Below, in pieces: positions 1 through 7,890 of a stretch of 64,000 nt of DNA. Under the pieces are notes generated by a model, which was not told the origin of the DNA, searched no databases, and saw only the letters and a list, made by a program, of their open reading frames with translations. The first letter of the stretch is position 1. Every line of letters begins with the position of its first letter. The position numbers and the translations under genes were made by a program. This DNA comes from JAFGXF01 sp963732595 (GTDB lineage: Bacteria > Chloroflexota > Anaerolineae > Anaerolineales > Anaerolineaceae), in assembly GCA_963732595.1 (NCBI GenBank), contig CAVSZZ010000002.1, forward strand, positions 1,178,001-1,242,000, read 5' to 3'.

Positions 1-722
1 AGGGCGTCAAAGGTGCCGTTGGCCTTGATGGCGGCCAGGCCTGCATTGATCTTTGCCTGCAATTCGGTGTTCGTCTTGCAAACTGCGATGCCGTAATTCT
101 CATCCGTGAAGACACTGCCAACCATCTTCAGTTTGTCGGCATTCTGAGCCACAAAGCCCGCGGCCGTCGGAGAATCCGCCACGACCGCGTCGATCTGACC
201 GTTTTGCAGAGCCAGGTAAGCCAGGTCGACCGTATCGAAGGTCGTCAGGGTGGCGCCGGCAATTGCTTCAACTTCGATGGCGCCGGTGGTACCAATCTGG
301 GCACCTACCGTTTTGCCTGATAGATCATCCTTGGAATTAATGGTCGTGTTGTCGATCTGCACAGTAACGATCTGACCAGCGTTGAGGTAGGGGTCCGAGA
401 AAAGCATATTTTCCGCACGGTCTGATGTGATGGTGATCGCGGAAACGGCCGCATCATACTGGCACTGGGAGATGCCGGCCAGTAATGGGTCGAAACCGAC
501 ATTGATAAACTCGACTTCAAATCCAGCTTCCGCAGCGATGGCATTCACCATTTCGATATCAAAGCCGACCAGCTCCTTGGTGGTCTCATCGACCATTTCA
601 AAAGGCGGCCAGGTGGCGTCGCTGGCCACACGTACCTTGGTGGCACTGCCGGACGTGCAGGCACTTAATAGCACTGCTGTGATCAGTAAGACAGATATGA
701 CAAAAAGACTAACCTTTTTCAC
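1..722 (-). CDS. ABC transporter substrate-binding lipoprotein, amino-acid type (3' end outside window)
   Basis: This is the solute-binding component of a polar amino-acid-type ABC importer and would be a lipid-anchored receptor outside the membrane. The chosen start is the GTG at 722, because a GGAGGAAG ribosome site lies just upstream; the ATG at 735 would sit on that site. The protein opens with a Lys-Lys signal peptide and the lipobox LLSAC. It continues with the SBP_bac_3 pattern: DATWPPFEM, then FDIEMVNAIAAEAGF, then the SDPYL segment typical of the family. About 240 residues are visible and the frame runs off the window edge, so the C-terminus and any permease genes are missing. The ligand cannot be read from the sequence. 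Confidence 0.9.
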   Translation of the reverse strand, partial: MKKVSLFVISVLLITAVLLSACTSGSATKVRVASDATWPPFEMVDETTKELVGFDIEMVNAIAAEAGFEVEFINVGFDPLLAGISQCQYDAAVSAITITSDRAENMLFSDPYLNAGQIVTVQIDNTTINSKDDLSGKTVGAQIGTTGAIEVEAIAGATLTTFDTVDLAYLALQNGQIDAVVADSPTAAGFVAQNADKLKMVGSVFTDENYGIAVCKTNTELQAKINAGLAAIKANGTFDA

Positions 723-841
723 TTCTTCCTCCATAGAATTGAGAATGCGATGGTCTTATTGTTACCAATCGTCTTTTGATTATAGCACCATTGAAAATAT
801 TGCAATCCCTCCTGTGAAACAACTTTTTGACCGGTATTCCA

Positions 842-850
842 TGCTAAAAT
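842..850 (+). promoter_or_regulatory. extended -10 promoter (TGCTAAAAT) for a leaderless transcript
   Basis: The sequence TGC-TAAAAT is an extended -10 element. It ends six bases before the ATG at 857, so the predicted +1 coincides with the start codon. No Shine-Dalgarno sequence is present. A leaderless mRNA is inferred. Confidence 0.45.
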
Positions 851-856
851 CACTGG

Positions 857-1732
857 ATGCTACGCTATTGGATACGAATTCTCCATTTTCCAACACTGGT
901 GGCGTCCACATTCACCTTTATTTTGGGAACGGCCATTGCGGATTACCTCGGGTATCCCCTGGATGGCTGGTCGGCGATTCTAGGTGGATTAACGATCTGG
1001 TGCCTGTTGAGCGGAAGTTTGATCCTGTTCGAATATCTAAGCCGTGTCAGTGTGGGTGCCGCGCCATTCAAGGCAGAGACTGATAAGGAGATCCCTTCGG
1101 CACGTGTGCTCCTGATCGTTTTCGTTGTCTTGTTGACCCTGGCGGTGGCTTTCGGGTTCGGATTATCGCGAAGCGCTCCCAATGCGGGGTTGACCATCTT
1201 GCTTCTGGTGGGTATGTTGCTCTCATCAACCCTTTTCCTCGGTCAGCCCCGATTGGTCTATTCTGGATATGGAGAGTTGATCCAGGGTGTGATCCTTTGC
1301 AGTCTGGTGCCCGCATTTGCCTTCACACTGCAATCCAGTGTGATCCCGGTATTGTTTCTGGCGGTCACTTTTCCATTGGTCTTCATTTTCCTGGCGGTCA
1401 GCCTGGCGCTAGAGCTTGAGAGTTATGCGGGCGACCTCCACTATGAACACAGCTCCCTGCTCATACGATTGACCTGGCAGCGCGGTGTGGGTCTGCATCA
1501 TGTTTTATTGCTGGTGGGTTATATTTTACTGGCCTGCGCACCGTTATTTGGTGTGGCCTGGCGACTGGTTTGGCCTGCCTTGCTGGCGCTCGTAATTGGA
1601 TTGCTGGAGATCTTGCTGGTCAACCGAATCGCACTCGGGTATCCACCACGTTGGCCTTTGCTGCGGCTGACTGCCTGGTTGGCATTCATCCTGCCGGCTT
1701 ACCTGCTTGCGATCACCTTCTGGATGGCCTGA
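857..1732 (+). CDS. UbiA-like polytopic membrane protein lacking the catalytic aspartate motifs
   Basis: This 291-residue protein is made almost entirely of hydrophobic helices, about eight or nine segments. Its layout resembles MenA/UbiA prenyltransferases: the start MLRYWIRILHFPTL resembles the family N-terminus, and PRLVYSGYGELIQG near residue 131 matches the Y-x-G-x-GE segment between the two active-site loops. The two Mg-diphosphate motifs are not recognisable. The first loop reads FEYLSRVSVG where N-D-x-x-D is expected, and the second reads ELESYAGDLHYEH where D-x-x-x-D is expected. Prenyl transfer is therefore doubtful, and this may be a repurposed or inactive paralogue. The next gene may start directly at its stop codon. 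Confidence 0.6.
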   Translation: MLRYWIRILHFPTLVASTFTFILGTAIADYLGYPLDGWSAILGGLTIWCLLSGSLILFEYLSRVSVGAAPFKAETDKEIPSARVLLIVFVVLLTLAVAFGFGLSRSAPNAGLTILLLVGMLLSSTLFLGQPRLVYSGYGELIQGVILCSLVPAFAFTLQSSVIPVLFLAVTFPLVFIFLAVSLALELESYAGDLHYEHSSLLIRLTWQRGVGLHHVLLLVGYILLACAPLFGVAWRLVWPALLALVIGLLEILLVNRIALGYPPRWPLLRLTAWLAFILPAYLLAITFWMA

Positions 1733-1793
1733 ATGACATATAGGACACTCAGACAACTGCCTGCACGATACTCACCTCCACAGAACAGCCGCC

Positions 1794-2652
1794 TTGCTTT
1801 TGATCATTGGTTTTTTGGTGGGATGTACGGGTGCTAAAACTTCAGCACCTGTTATCCAGGTGACTTTACAACCATCACCCGCACCAAGCCTGACGCCTGT
1901 ACTAGCTGTTACGGCCAACTGCCACCCCCAGCCCAACGGCCACTTCGTCTATGACACCCACCTGGGCGATTCACCCCGCCAAACAAATCACAGCCCCCAT
2001 CCTCCTTTATCATCACATCGCCGTGAAAGATGAGCGCTATTATGTTTCACCGGACACTTTCCGGCAGCAAATGGAGACACTGATCTCGCTGGGTTATTCG
2101 GGGATTACAATTCCTCAGCTGGTGGAAGTATTGCAGCATGGTGGTGCATTGCCTGAGCGACCGGTGGTGATAACCTTTGATGATGGTGACCTGGATGTCT
2201 ACCAGAATGCTTTCCCAATCATGCAGGAACTGGGCCTGGTGGGAACATTTTATGTCGTGGGCACCCGCCTGGATTCAGATGAATTCATCCAGGTGGATCA
2301 ACTGAAAGAGATGACCGATGCCGGATGGGCGATTGGCTGCCATAGCATGACCCACATCGACCTGACCCTCAATCATGAGACACTGACTTATGAAGCCGGT
2401 GTTTGTAAAAGCACCCTTGAGAAGGAAGTAGGTGTCACGGTGAGCACTTTTGCCTACCCATATGGCACCATGGATGAATTTGTTGCCGGCAAGGTGGCCA
2501 AATATGGTTATACGTCTGCGGTCGGATTGGGCACCTCTTTTGACCATACCTGGGGTACGTTGTACTACCTTAGCCGGTTGGAAGTTCAAAATGCTTATGA
2601 CCTGGAGGCATTCAAGGCGCTTCTCCCCTGGGCGGAAGGACCTGCCAGGTGA
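1794..2652 (+). CDS. polysaccharide deacetylase (NodB domain) lipoprotein, frameshifted
   Basis: This is a carbohydrate esterase family 4 deacetylase that probably removes acetyl groups from cell-wall or extracellular glycans. The N-terminus (TTG at 1794) has a hydrophobic segment and the lipobox FLVGC. A Pro/Thr-rich linker follows and crosses a +1 shift near 1913; in the second frame it continues PTATPSPTATS. The NodB domain then carries ITFDDGD (metal Asp), CHSMTHIDL (metal His pair) and AYPYGTMDE. After removing one base the product is about 285 residues. An ATG at 1733 abuts the preceding stop codon and would give a better charged N-terminus, but only with another +1 shift near 1790. The domain call is firm and the exact N-terminus is not. 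Confidence 0.8.
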
Positions 2653-2759
2653 TTGTAAGTTGTCTGAAAACCACTTTGTGATATAAATGAAGTCCGCTCA
2701 CTGAAGAAGAAGCCTTCTTCGTGGATGAATGCGAGTGGGTTTTAATATGAGGAGGTATG

Positions 2760-3218
2760 ATGAAACTAAAATCAGGCGATAAAGCCCCAGATTTTAACCT
2801 GCCGGATGAAAATGGTGCTCCCAGGAAATTGAATGATTTCAAAGGAAAGTATCTGGTGCTCTATTTTTACCCGAAAGATGACACCCCCGGTTGCACCGTC
2901 GAAGCATGCGATTTCCGGGATGGCATTCACAATTATGAGAAGGCAGGTGTGGTTGTGCTGGGAATCAGTCCGGATTCAAGTAAATCACATGCCAAGTTCA
3001 AGCTAAAGTACAGCCTGCCATTCAGCCTCCTGGCTGACGAAGGGCATAAAACATGCGAGGCTTACGGGGTTTGGGGTCGGAAGAAGGCCATGGGACGCGA
3101 GTATGACGGTGTCTTTCGGACGACTTTCCTGATCGACCCGCAAGGTGTCATCAAGCAGGTTTTTGAAAATGTCAAACCGGAAGGGCATAGTACATTAGTG
3201 CTTTCGGAACTACCATAG
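2760..3218 (+). CDS. bcp: thioredoxin-dependent peroxiredoxin, Bcp/PrxQ type
   Basis: This enzyme reduces hydroperoxides in the cytoplasm using thioredoxin. The motif DDTPGCTVEACDFRD holds the peroxidatic cysteine and, five residues later, the resolving cysteine of the atypical two-Cys PrxQ group. LADEGHKTCEAYGVWG and the RTTFLIDPQG strand are also family-typical. Two ATGs lie in tandem at 2757 and 2760. The strong GAGGAGGT site ends at 2756, so 2760 is the better-spaced start. The length of about 152 residues is normal for the family. The gene appears monocistronic, between the deacetylase and the DUF4388 operon. Confidence 0.93.
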   Translation: MKLKSGDKAPDFNLPDENGAPRKLNDFKGKYLVLYFYPKDDTPGCTVEACDFRDGIHNYEKAGVVVLGISPDSSKSHAKFKLKYSLPFSLLADEGHKTCEAYGVWGRKKAMGREYDGVFRTTFLIDPQGVIKQVFENVKPEGHSTLVLSELP

Positions 3219-3298
3219 CTCGCTGACAATAATAGGGTAAAATTCTAGACACCAAGACTCCACCTGATAGAGGGGGTGTCAGGAAGAGCGTACTGCAC

Positions 3299-4123
3299 AT
3301 GGCTTTAAAAGGCAACCTTCGAGATTTCACACTGCTGCAATTATTCAATCTGGTCAACCTAGCCGCCAAGACCGGCAGTTTGATATTGGAAACACCGGAC
3401 GATAAGGCTCAAATGGCATTCCGGGTGGGCAAGCTTGCCTATGCTAGTACTGAGAAGGATGATGCCAGTCTGGCCGGTATCCTGGTACGCGGCAATAAAA
3501 TCAATGCCGCTCAATATCGCATCATCCGTGAACGCGGCACTCAGATCTCGGACCAGGAACTCGGCCTGTTGTTGATCAACGCAGGATATTTCACCCAAGA
3601 CGACATTCTCTCTGTTCTGCATGATTATTACACCGGCGTTGTCCACAAGATGTTCAACTGGACTGAGGGCGCCTTTAATTTTGATGAGGGCATGGCGACT
3701 CCGGAAGGACGTATCCCGGTCCGCATTGACCTTGAGAACTTGATCATTGATGCCACACGCCTGACCTATGAGCGTGAGATGCTGGAAGACGAGATCCCCA
3801 GCCTGGATATGGCGGTTAAATTCAGCGACCGGCCGGGTGCCAATCTCGAAAAGATACGGCTCAACCCGGAAGAGTGGAAAGTGGTCAACTACGTCAATCC
3901 CAAGAATACCCTGCGCCAGATTTCCCGCACCCTGCACTTGACCGAGATGGAAATCCGCCGGATCATCTACGCTCTGTTGCAGGCAGGCATCGTGGAATTA
4001 ATTCGCCCGGCGGGGATGCCGGTGGCCGTCAGCCAGGGCAGTCAAACCACTCCTGCACCGAGGGTTGTTAAACCTCAGGAATCATTGGTCAACCGGTTGA
4101 TCAACCGCATCCGTTCGCTTTAG
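3299..4123 (+). CDS. DUF4388 (PATAN-like) protein with C-terminal winged-helix domain
   Basis: This 274-residue soluble protein begins MALKGNLRDFTLLQLFNLV, the signature of the DUF4388/PATAN domain found in PatA-like regulators and near MglA-type GTPases. The segment TGSLILETPDDKAQMAFRVGKLAYA is the beta-rich core of that domain. A middle part (about residues 90-150) is also DUF4388-like. Residues about 190-235 (EEWKVVNYVNPKNTLRQISR, then a helix-turn-helix-like EMEIRRIIYALLQAGIVELI) look like a small winged helix. The next gene, a GTPase, starts only 10 bases after the stop, so the two are probably made together. A role as adaptor or effector of the GTPase is inferred. Confidence 0.8.
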   Translation: MALKGNLRDFTLLQLFNLVNLAAKTGSLILETPDDKAQMAFRVGKLAYASTEKDDASLAGILVRGNKINAAQYRIIRERGTQISDQELGLLLINAGYFTQDDILSVLHDYYTGVVHKMFNWTEGAFNFDEGMATPEGRIPVRIDLENLIIDATRLTYEREMLEDEIPSLDMAVKFSDRPGANLEKIRLNPEEWKVVNYVNPKNTLRQISRTLHLTEMEIRRIIYALLQAGIVELIRPAGMPVAVSQGSQTTPAPRVVKPQESLVNRLINRIRSL

Positions 4124-4133
4124 GATTACGATC

Positions 4134-4676
4134 ATGCAAAATGTCAAAATGGTAGTCACAGGTCCCTTTAGTTCCGGTAAGACGGAATTCATCCATACCG
4201 TCAGCGAGATCGACGTTGTCTCCACGGAAAAGAAGATTACCGCTGTTGACGAAAAGAATATCAAGGACACCACCACAGTGGCCATGGATTTCGGTCGCAT
4301 CACGGTGGATGAGAACCTGGTTCTCTACCTGTTTGGTACGCCCGGGCAGAAGCGCTTCGATTTCATGTGGGAGATCCTTTCAGAAGGCATGCTGGGCTTT
4401 ATCGTGATGATCGACAGTACCCGCCCGGAAACTTTCCGCGAAGCGCGCAGCATCCTCGAAACATTCCGCGCTTACGCCCCCACGCCGTATATTGTGGCTG
4501 CCAACAAGCAGGATTGTGCAGATGCCTGGGATCCGAAGGACATGCGGCACGTCTTACGCCTTGATCCCACTGTCAAGATCCTGCCCTGTGTGGCCACCGA
4601 TAAGGCGCGGGTCAAGAATGTCCTCCTCGAATTGCTCTACTCTATCCTTGAAGAAATGGAAACCGGCAAGCGTTAA
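4134..4676 (+). CDS. small Ras-like GTPase of the bacterial COG2229/MglA-related group
   Basis: This 180-residue protein is one GTPase domain. The P-loop is GPFSSGKT at residues 10-17. The G3 region reads FGTPGQKRF, the TPGQ form seen in bacterial Ras-like proteins in place of classical DxxG. G4 is NKQD (AANKQD), and CVATDK is the likely G5. There is no signal peptide or membrane segment, so it is cytoplasmic. In this family such GTPases act as switches with roadblock/LC7 or DUF4388 partners, for example in polarity or gliding control in myxobacteria. Here it sits between a DUF4388 protein and a small V4R-like protein. The process it controls is unknown. Confidence 0.88.
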   Translation: MQNVKMVVTGPFSSGKTEFIHTVSEIDVVSTEKKITAVDEKNIKDTTTVAMDFGRITVDENLVLYLFGTPGQKRFDFMWEILSEGMLGFIVMIDSTRPETFREARSILETFRAYAPTPYIVAANKQDCADAWDPKDMRHVLRLDPTVKILPCVATDKARVKNVLLELLYSILEEMETGKR

Positions 4677-4704
4677 CCCGCCCGGCCTCGAATAAAATTC
4701 CCTC

Positions 4705-5241
4705 ATGAAATTGGATTCCCCAAATACCATTTCAATTCGTGCATTCAATACAGCATATCTTGAAGTGCTTGGTAATGATGGCCCGCCGATCACGGACATA
4801 ACGACGGTTGAGGATCTATCAATATTGTGCAACCTGTTGAGTTCGAATTACAACCCGACCTGTGCTTGCGGCCTGGCCCAGCAGATCGGCCGGTCTGCTT
4901 TTACCCACCTGGTACGCAGTACCAAAGGCATGGATCAATTATCGGACCAGTCTTTCCGTTTACTACCGGCGAAGCAACGCTTGTTAAAAGGGATGGCAGC
5001 CATCGAAACCCTGGTTAAAGATCTCTTCGGTATCCCTGTGCAGGTTGTGGATGACACAGATACCATCCTCCTTGAAACGAATGGACATGGGGTGGGGCAT
5101 GAGCTGATCCCCCACCTTGAGACCGGTTTCATCCAGGAATATACCCATTGGGTTTGTGGTGGTAAACCGCATTCGGTCAGCTTGAATACGCAGACACCCG
5201 GTTGGGTGATCCGGATTGGGAAACAACCACTGGAGTCGTGA
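4705..5241 (+). CDS. uncharacterised protein, possibly V4R-like, third gene of the GTPase operon
   Basis: This is a 178-residue soluble protein with no confident family match. It has a Cys pair (NPTCACGLAQQIGRSAF) in the N-terminal half, and a C-terminal half of alternating strands ending ETGFIQEYTHWVCGGKPHSV and GWVIRIGKQPLE. That layout recalls small-molecule-binding V4R/hydrocarbon-binding domains, which also end in a G-F plus Cys-containing strand set. The match is by pattern only. It starts 28 bases after the GTPase stop and is followed by a strong terminator, so it closes the operon. A ligand-sensing role upstream of the GTPase is an inference. Confidence 0.5.
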   Translation: MKLDSPNTISIRAFNTAYLEVLGNDGPPITDITTVEDLSILCNLLSSNYNPTCACGLAQQIGRSAFTHLVRSTKGMDQLSDQSFRLLPAKQRLLKGMAAIETLVKDLFGIPVQVVDDTDTILLETNGHGVGHELIPHLETGFIQEYTHWVCGGKPHSVSLNTQTPGWVIRIGKQPLES

Positions 5242-5245
5242 ATAT

Positions 5246-5269
5246 GAGCCCTCAGATGAGGGCTTTTTT
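5246..5269 (+). terminator. rho-independent terminator of the GTPase operon
   Basis: A GCCCTC / GAGGGC stem with an AGAT loop is followed by six T residues. It lies just after the stop codon at 5241 and faces the convergent methylglyoxal synthase gene. Confidence 0.85.
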
Positions 5270-5271
5270 CA

Positions 5272-5736
5272 TTAATCGCGTTTCCAGCGTCGCTGTCGGT
5301 GCCGGTCATAATCCGGGACGATGCGTTCATAAGTGGCATCCATCAAATTGGATGAGATGAGGAAATCCGCCGAGGAGCGGTTGCAGGCGAAGGGGATGTT
5401 CCACACAACCGCCATGCGCAAGAGCGCCTTGACATCCGGGTCGTGCGGCATCATTTCCAGTGGGTCCCAGAAGAAGATCAAAAAGTCCACTCCGCCATCG
5501 GCGATCATCGCGCCGATCTGCATGTCGCCACCCAGCGGGCCGCTTTGCAGACAGACGATCGGCAGGTCGAGTGCCTTGGCCAGCATCTTGCCAGTTGTGC
5601 CGGTGGCGTAGAGTCGATGGCCGGCCAGCAGATCCCGGTTGAACTTGGTCCATTGCAGCAGGTCATCTTTCTTGTTGTCATGCGCCACCAAGGCGATCTT
5701 CTTGGCTGAATCGAGTGGGATGATTTTTTGGTCCAT
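5272..5736 (-). CDS. mgsA: methylglyoxal synthase
   Basis: The enzyme converts dihydroxyacetone phosphate to methylglyoxal and phosphate, a bypass of lower glycolysis under phosphate limitation. Family marks are ALVAHDNKK (substrate-binding His and Asp), YATGTTGKML, the catalytic-loop motif SGPLGGDMQIG with its general-base Asp, and FFWDPLEMMPHDPDVKALLR. The length of 154 residues is normal. The ATG start at 5736 is preceded by AAGGTG. The gene is transcribed towards the GTPase operon and ends three bases from its terminator. Confidence 0.95.
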   Translation of the reverse strand: MDQKIIPLDSAKKIALVAHDNKKDDLLQWTKFNRDLLAGHRLYATGTTGKMLAKALDLPIVCLQSGPLGGDMQIGAMIADGGVDFLIFFWDPLEMMPHDPDVKALLRMAVVWNIPFACNRSSADFLISSNLMDATYERIVPDYDRHRQRRWKRD

Positions 5737-5785
5737 GAATGCACCTTATCTTTTGTAGGGTAAGAGTAACTGATACCAGGTAATT

Positions 5786-6478
5786 TCAGCTCAGGGCGAA
5801 CGCTGCCGCTGCGCGGGCGTGGATCTCGGTCGTGTCATAAACTGGAACACGAATGTCTTTTTGCCTGACCAGCAGGGGTATTTCTGTACATCCCAGGACG
5901 ATCCCTTCAGCGCCACGCTCGATCAGGTTGTTAATGATTTTAATGAATCTCGCTTTTGAGGTTTGATCGATAGTACCAAGGCACAATTCATGATAAATTA
6001 CGTGGTGGATGGTATCCCGCTCTTCCTCATCCGGGATGATAACCTCTCCTCCAAAACGTTCGGATAAGCGTCCTTTGTAGAAATCCTGCTCCATCGTGAA
6101 TTTTGTTCCCAGCAATCCGACTTTCTTGAGACCATCCTGACTGATCTGTTCTGCGGTTGCGTCTATCAGGTGCAGGAGTGGAATACGGATCGAACTTTGA
6201 ACCTCATCCGCCATTTTATGCATGGTGTTTGTGCAAATAACGATGCATTCTGCGCCTGCATTTTCCAGGCTGCGAGCTGCAACGATCATTAAAGCCGTTA
6301 ATTCTCTCCACCGCTCCTCATGCTGCAGCTTTTCCACTTCTGCAAAATCGACCGAAAACAGGATGCATTTTGCGGAATGAAAACCACCAAGCTTATGTTT
6401 GATCTCTTCATTAATAATCCGGTAATATTCCTGGGAGGATTCCCAGCTCATGCCGCCAATGAGCCCGATTGTTTTCAT
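5786..6478 (-). CDS. aspartate/glutamate racemase family protein
   Basis: This is a cofactor-independent amino-acid racemase of the Asp/Glu racemase superfamily. The ATG at 6478 gives the typical start MKTIGLIGGMSWESS and is preceded by AGGAGT; an upstream in-frame ATG would overlap the preceding gene. The two catalytic cysteines sit in ICTNTMHKMAD and LGCTEIPLLV. GLLGTKFTM between them is also conserved. The product is about 230 residues, standard for the YgeA/RacX group. The methyltransferase gene lies 16 bases upstream on the same strand, so they may share a transcript. The substrate is not deducible. Confidence 0.9.
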   Translation of the reverse strand: MKTIGLIGGMSWESSQEYYRIINEEIKHKLGGFHSAKCILFSVDFAEVEKLQHEERWRELTALMIVAARSLENAGAECIVICTNTMHKMADEVQSSIRIPLLHLIDATAEQISQDGLKKVGLLGTKFTMEQDFYKGRLSERFGGEVIIPDEEERDTIHHVIYHELCLGTIDQTSKARFIKIINNLIERGAEGIVLGCTEIPLLVRQKDIRVPVYDTTEIHARAAAAFALS

Positions 6479-6494
6479 GATAACTCCTGCCACA

Positions 6495-7241
6495 TCAAAC
6501 AGATCCGGATTTGCGAGCGCTGAATATCGCATGGCCAGCATATAACCAGTTCACATCGATGTCTGTAAACCCTGCATCCTCAAGCCATTTTAGTTGACTG
6601 AAGATGGTTGAAGGTTTGTCGATATCTTCAGGGTCAAGGTCGCGGTGCATGTTCCAGCCTTCGGTGATAAAGAAGTTGAATGCCTTGTCATCCCCATCGA
6701 GTTCCAATGAGCGTTGACGAACCGTGCGATCCCATTCCCCGGCGGCCAGTTTCTTTCCCGCCGGTCCGACAACCTCGAGTACATCTGCAATCACAAGCAT
6801 TCCGCCCGGGGTCAGGTTGCGGTGGATGTCATTGAATAAAGCTTGCTTTTGGAGCCCGGGCAGATGATGGACCGCCAGGGACGAGATGAAAGCATTGACA
6901 GGTGGTGAAAACGACCTCCAGGAAGCCGAAGCCAGATCAAACAACTGACACCGGTATCGATCTCCAAATCGTGACAGTCTGCTTTGGGCTTTGGCGAGCA
7001 TTTCTGTGGATCCATCCATCGCCAGGATTGAACATTCGGGATAAGCCTCCAACACCATCTCGGTCAATAGGCCTTCACCGCAGCATAGCTCTACGATATA
7101 TGGTTTAGGATCAAGGTCTGCCAGGAGCGCCACGATCCTTTGCATCTGGCCTTCCCGCTCGGGAACGAAGTACCGTCCATAATTCATGAATTGCCTGGAG
7201 AGATCTTCGGTCCATTGGTTGGGGTTTTTAATGTCTTCCAT
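6495..7241 (-). CDS. class I SAM-dependent methyltransferase
   Basis: This 248-residue protein has a Rossmann-type methyltransferase core. Motif I is VELCCGEGLLTEM (about residues 50-62), the acidic ribose-binding residue lies in ILAMDGSTEML, and motif III/IV spans ISSLAVHHLPG. GGMLVIADV follows. The N-terminus (SRQFMNYGRYFVPEREGQ) and the final LYAGHAIFSARK resemble small-molecule methyltransferases of the ubiE/tehB-like set. It is the first gene of a probable two-gene unit with the racemase. The acceptor is unknown. Confidence 0.85.
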   Translation of the reverse strand: MEDIKNPNQWTEDLSRQFMNYGRYFVPEREGQMQRIVALLADLDPKPYIVELCCGEGLLTEMVLEAYPECSILAMDGSTEMLAKAQSRLSRFGDRYRCQLFDLASASWRSFSPPVNAFISSLAVHHLPGLQKQALFNDIHRNLTPGGMLVIADVLEVVGPAGKKLAAGEWDRTVRQRSLELDGDDKAFNFFITEGWNMHRDLDPEDIDKPSTIFSQLKWLEDAGFTDIDVNWLYAGHAIFSARKSGSV

Positions 7242-7294
7242 GGTAGCTGGTTTTCTATTCCTTCCTGGCTAAGTATACTTGGATGCTGAAAAAC

Positions 7295-7326
7295 AAAAAG
7301 ACACCCAATCATTGTGAGTGTCTTTT
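7295..7326 (-). terminator. terminator downstream of tRNA-Asn
   Basis: On the minus strand, GACACTCA pairs with TGGGTGTC (one G-T pair) and is followed by TTTTTG. It lies directly after the tRNA and upstream of the methyltransferase, so the tRNA is probably a separate transcript. Confidence 0.7.
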
Positions 7327-7333
7327 CTGTGGT

Positions 7334-7409
7334 TGGCTCCTCGTCGAGGACTCGAACCTCGAACCTAGCGGTTAACAGCCGCCCGCTCTGCCGATTGAGC
7401 TAACGAGGA
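7334..7409 (-). tRNA. tRNA-Asn (GTT)
   Basis: The minus strand folds into a full cloverleaf. The acceptor pairs TCCTCGT with ACGAGGA, the D-stem is GCTC/GAGC, and the anticodon loop CTGTTAA gives anticodon GTT. The T-arm is CGAGG-TTCGAGT-CCTCG. The CCA end is encoded at 7334-7336. Confidence 0.97.
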
Positions 7410-7485
7410 AGGCGAGGTGTATTATACGGAAGGGCGGGGGGTGTGTCAAGTACCAGCCTGAGCAGAATCAACCGCCCCACCTTAA

Positions 7486-7803
7486 TCAAGGCTTCCACTT
7501 GCCGATATCCGACCAGGCATAATCCAGGTGCGACATCGAGGTCATGCCGAGCTTCCTGCGGATGCGCTCGCGGGCAGCCATCATAAGCCCCAACCCGCCC
7601 ATCTCATTCAGGCGCTGACCGATCCTCCGCGATTCGATATTGTGACAGCGAAAATCGAACTGCCCGCCCGGATGCTCGGATAGGAAGCCATCTTTCTTTC
7701 CGACACCGATCAATGCCAGGATCAATCGTTCGGCTTCCTGGCGGTTGACAGGTGTGAGGTCTTTGGGCAACGGGTTGGGAAACATTTTATCGAAGATGGA
7801 CAT
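7486..7803 (-). CDS. uncharacterised small protein
   Basis: This is a 105-residue soluble protein starting MSIFDKMFPNPLPKDL, at an ATG preceded by GAGGTGA. It has a helical, basic C-terminal half (GLMMAARERIRRKLGM) and a Trp-containing tail (LDYAWSDIGKWKP). There is one Cys-His pair (FRCHNIESRR) but no recognised domain. It is divergent from RNase D. No function is proposed. Confidence 0.65.
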   Translation of the reverse strand: MSIFDKMFPNPLPKDLTPVNRQEAERLILALIGVGKKDGFLSEHPGGQFDFRCHNIESRRIGQRLNEMGGLGLMMAARERIRRKLGMTSMSHLDYAWSDIGKWKP

Positions 7804-7874
7804 GGTTTTCTCACCTCTGCGGATGCAGTGTATATGGATATTATACCTTTTGGCTGGCATCCCTCCATTAGACT

Positions 7875-7880
7875 TATAAT
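7875..7880 (+). promoter_or_regulatory. -10 element (TATAAT) upstream of rnd
   Basis: A consensus TATAAT ends ten bases before the ATG at 7891. No Shine-Dalgarno sequence precedes that ATG, so the transcript is probably leaderless or nearly so. A convincing -35 box at normal spacing was not seen. Confidence 0.4.
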
Positions 7881-7890
7881 GATAGACATC

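Noticed and set aside
427..1083. A 218-codon plus-strand open frame over the binding-protein gene
   Set aside because: It is antisense to a clear lipoprotein gene, has no ribosome site or domain, and runs into the UbiA-like gene in another frame.
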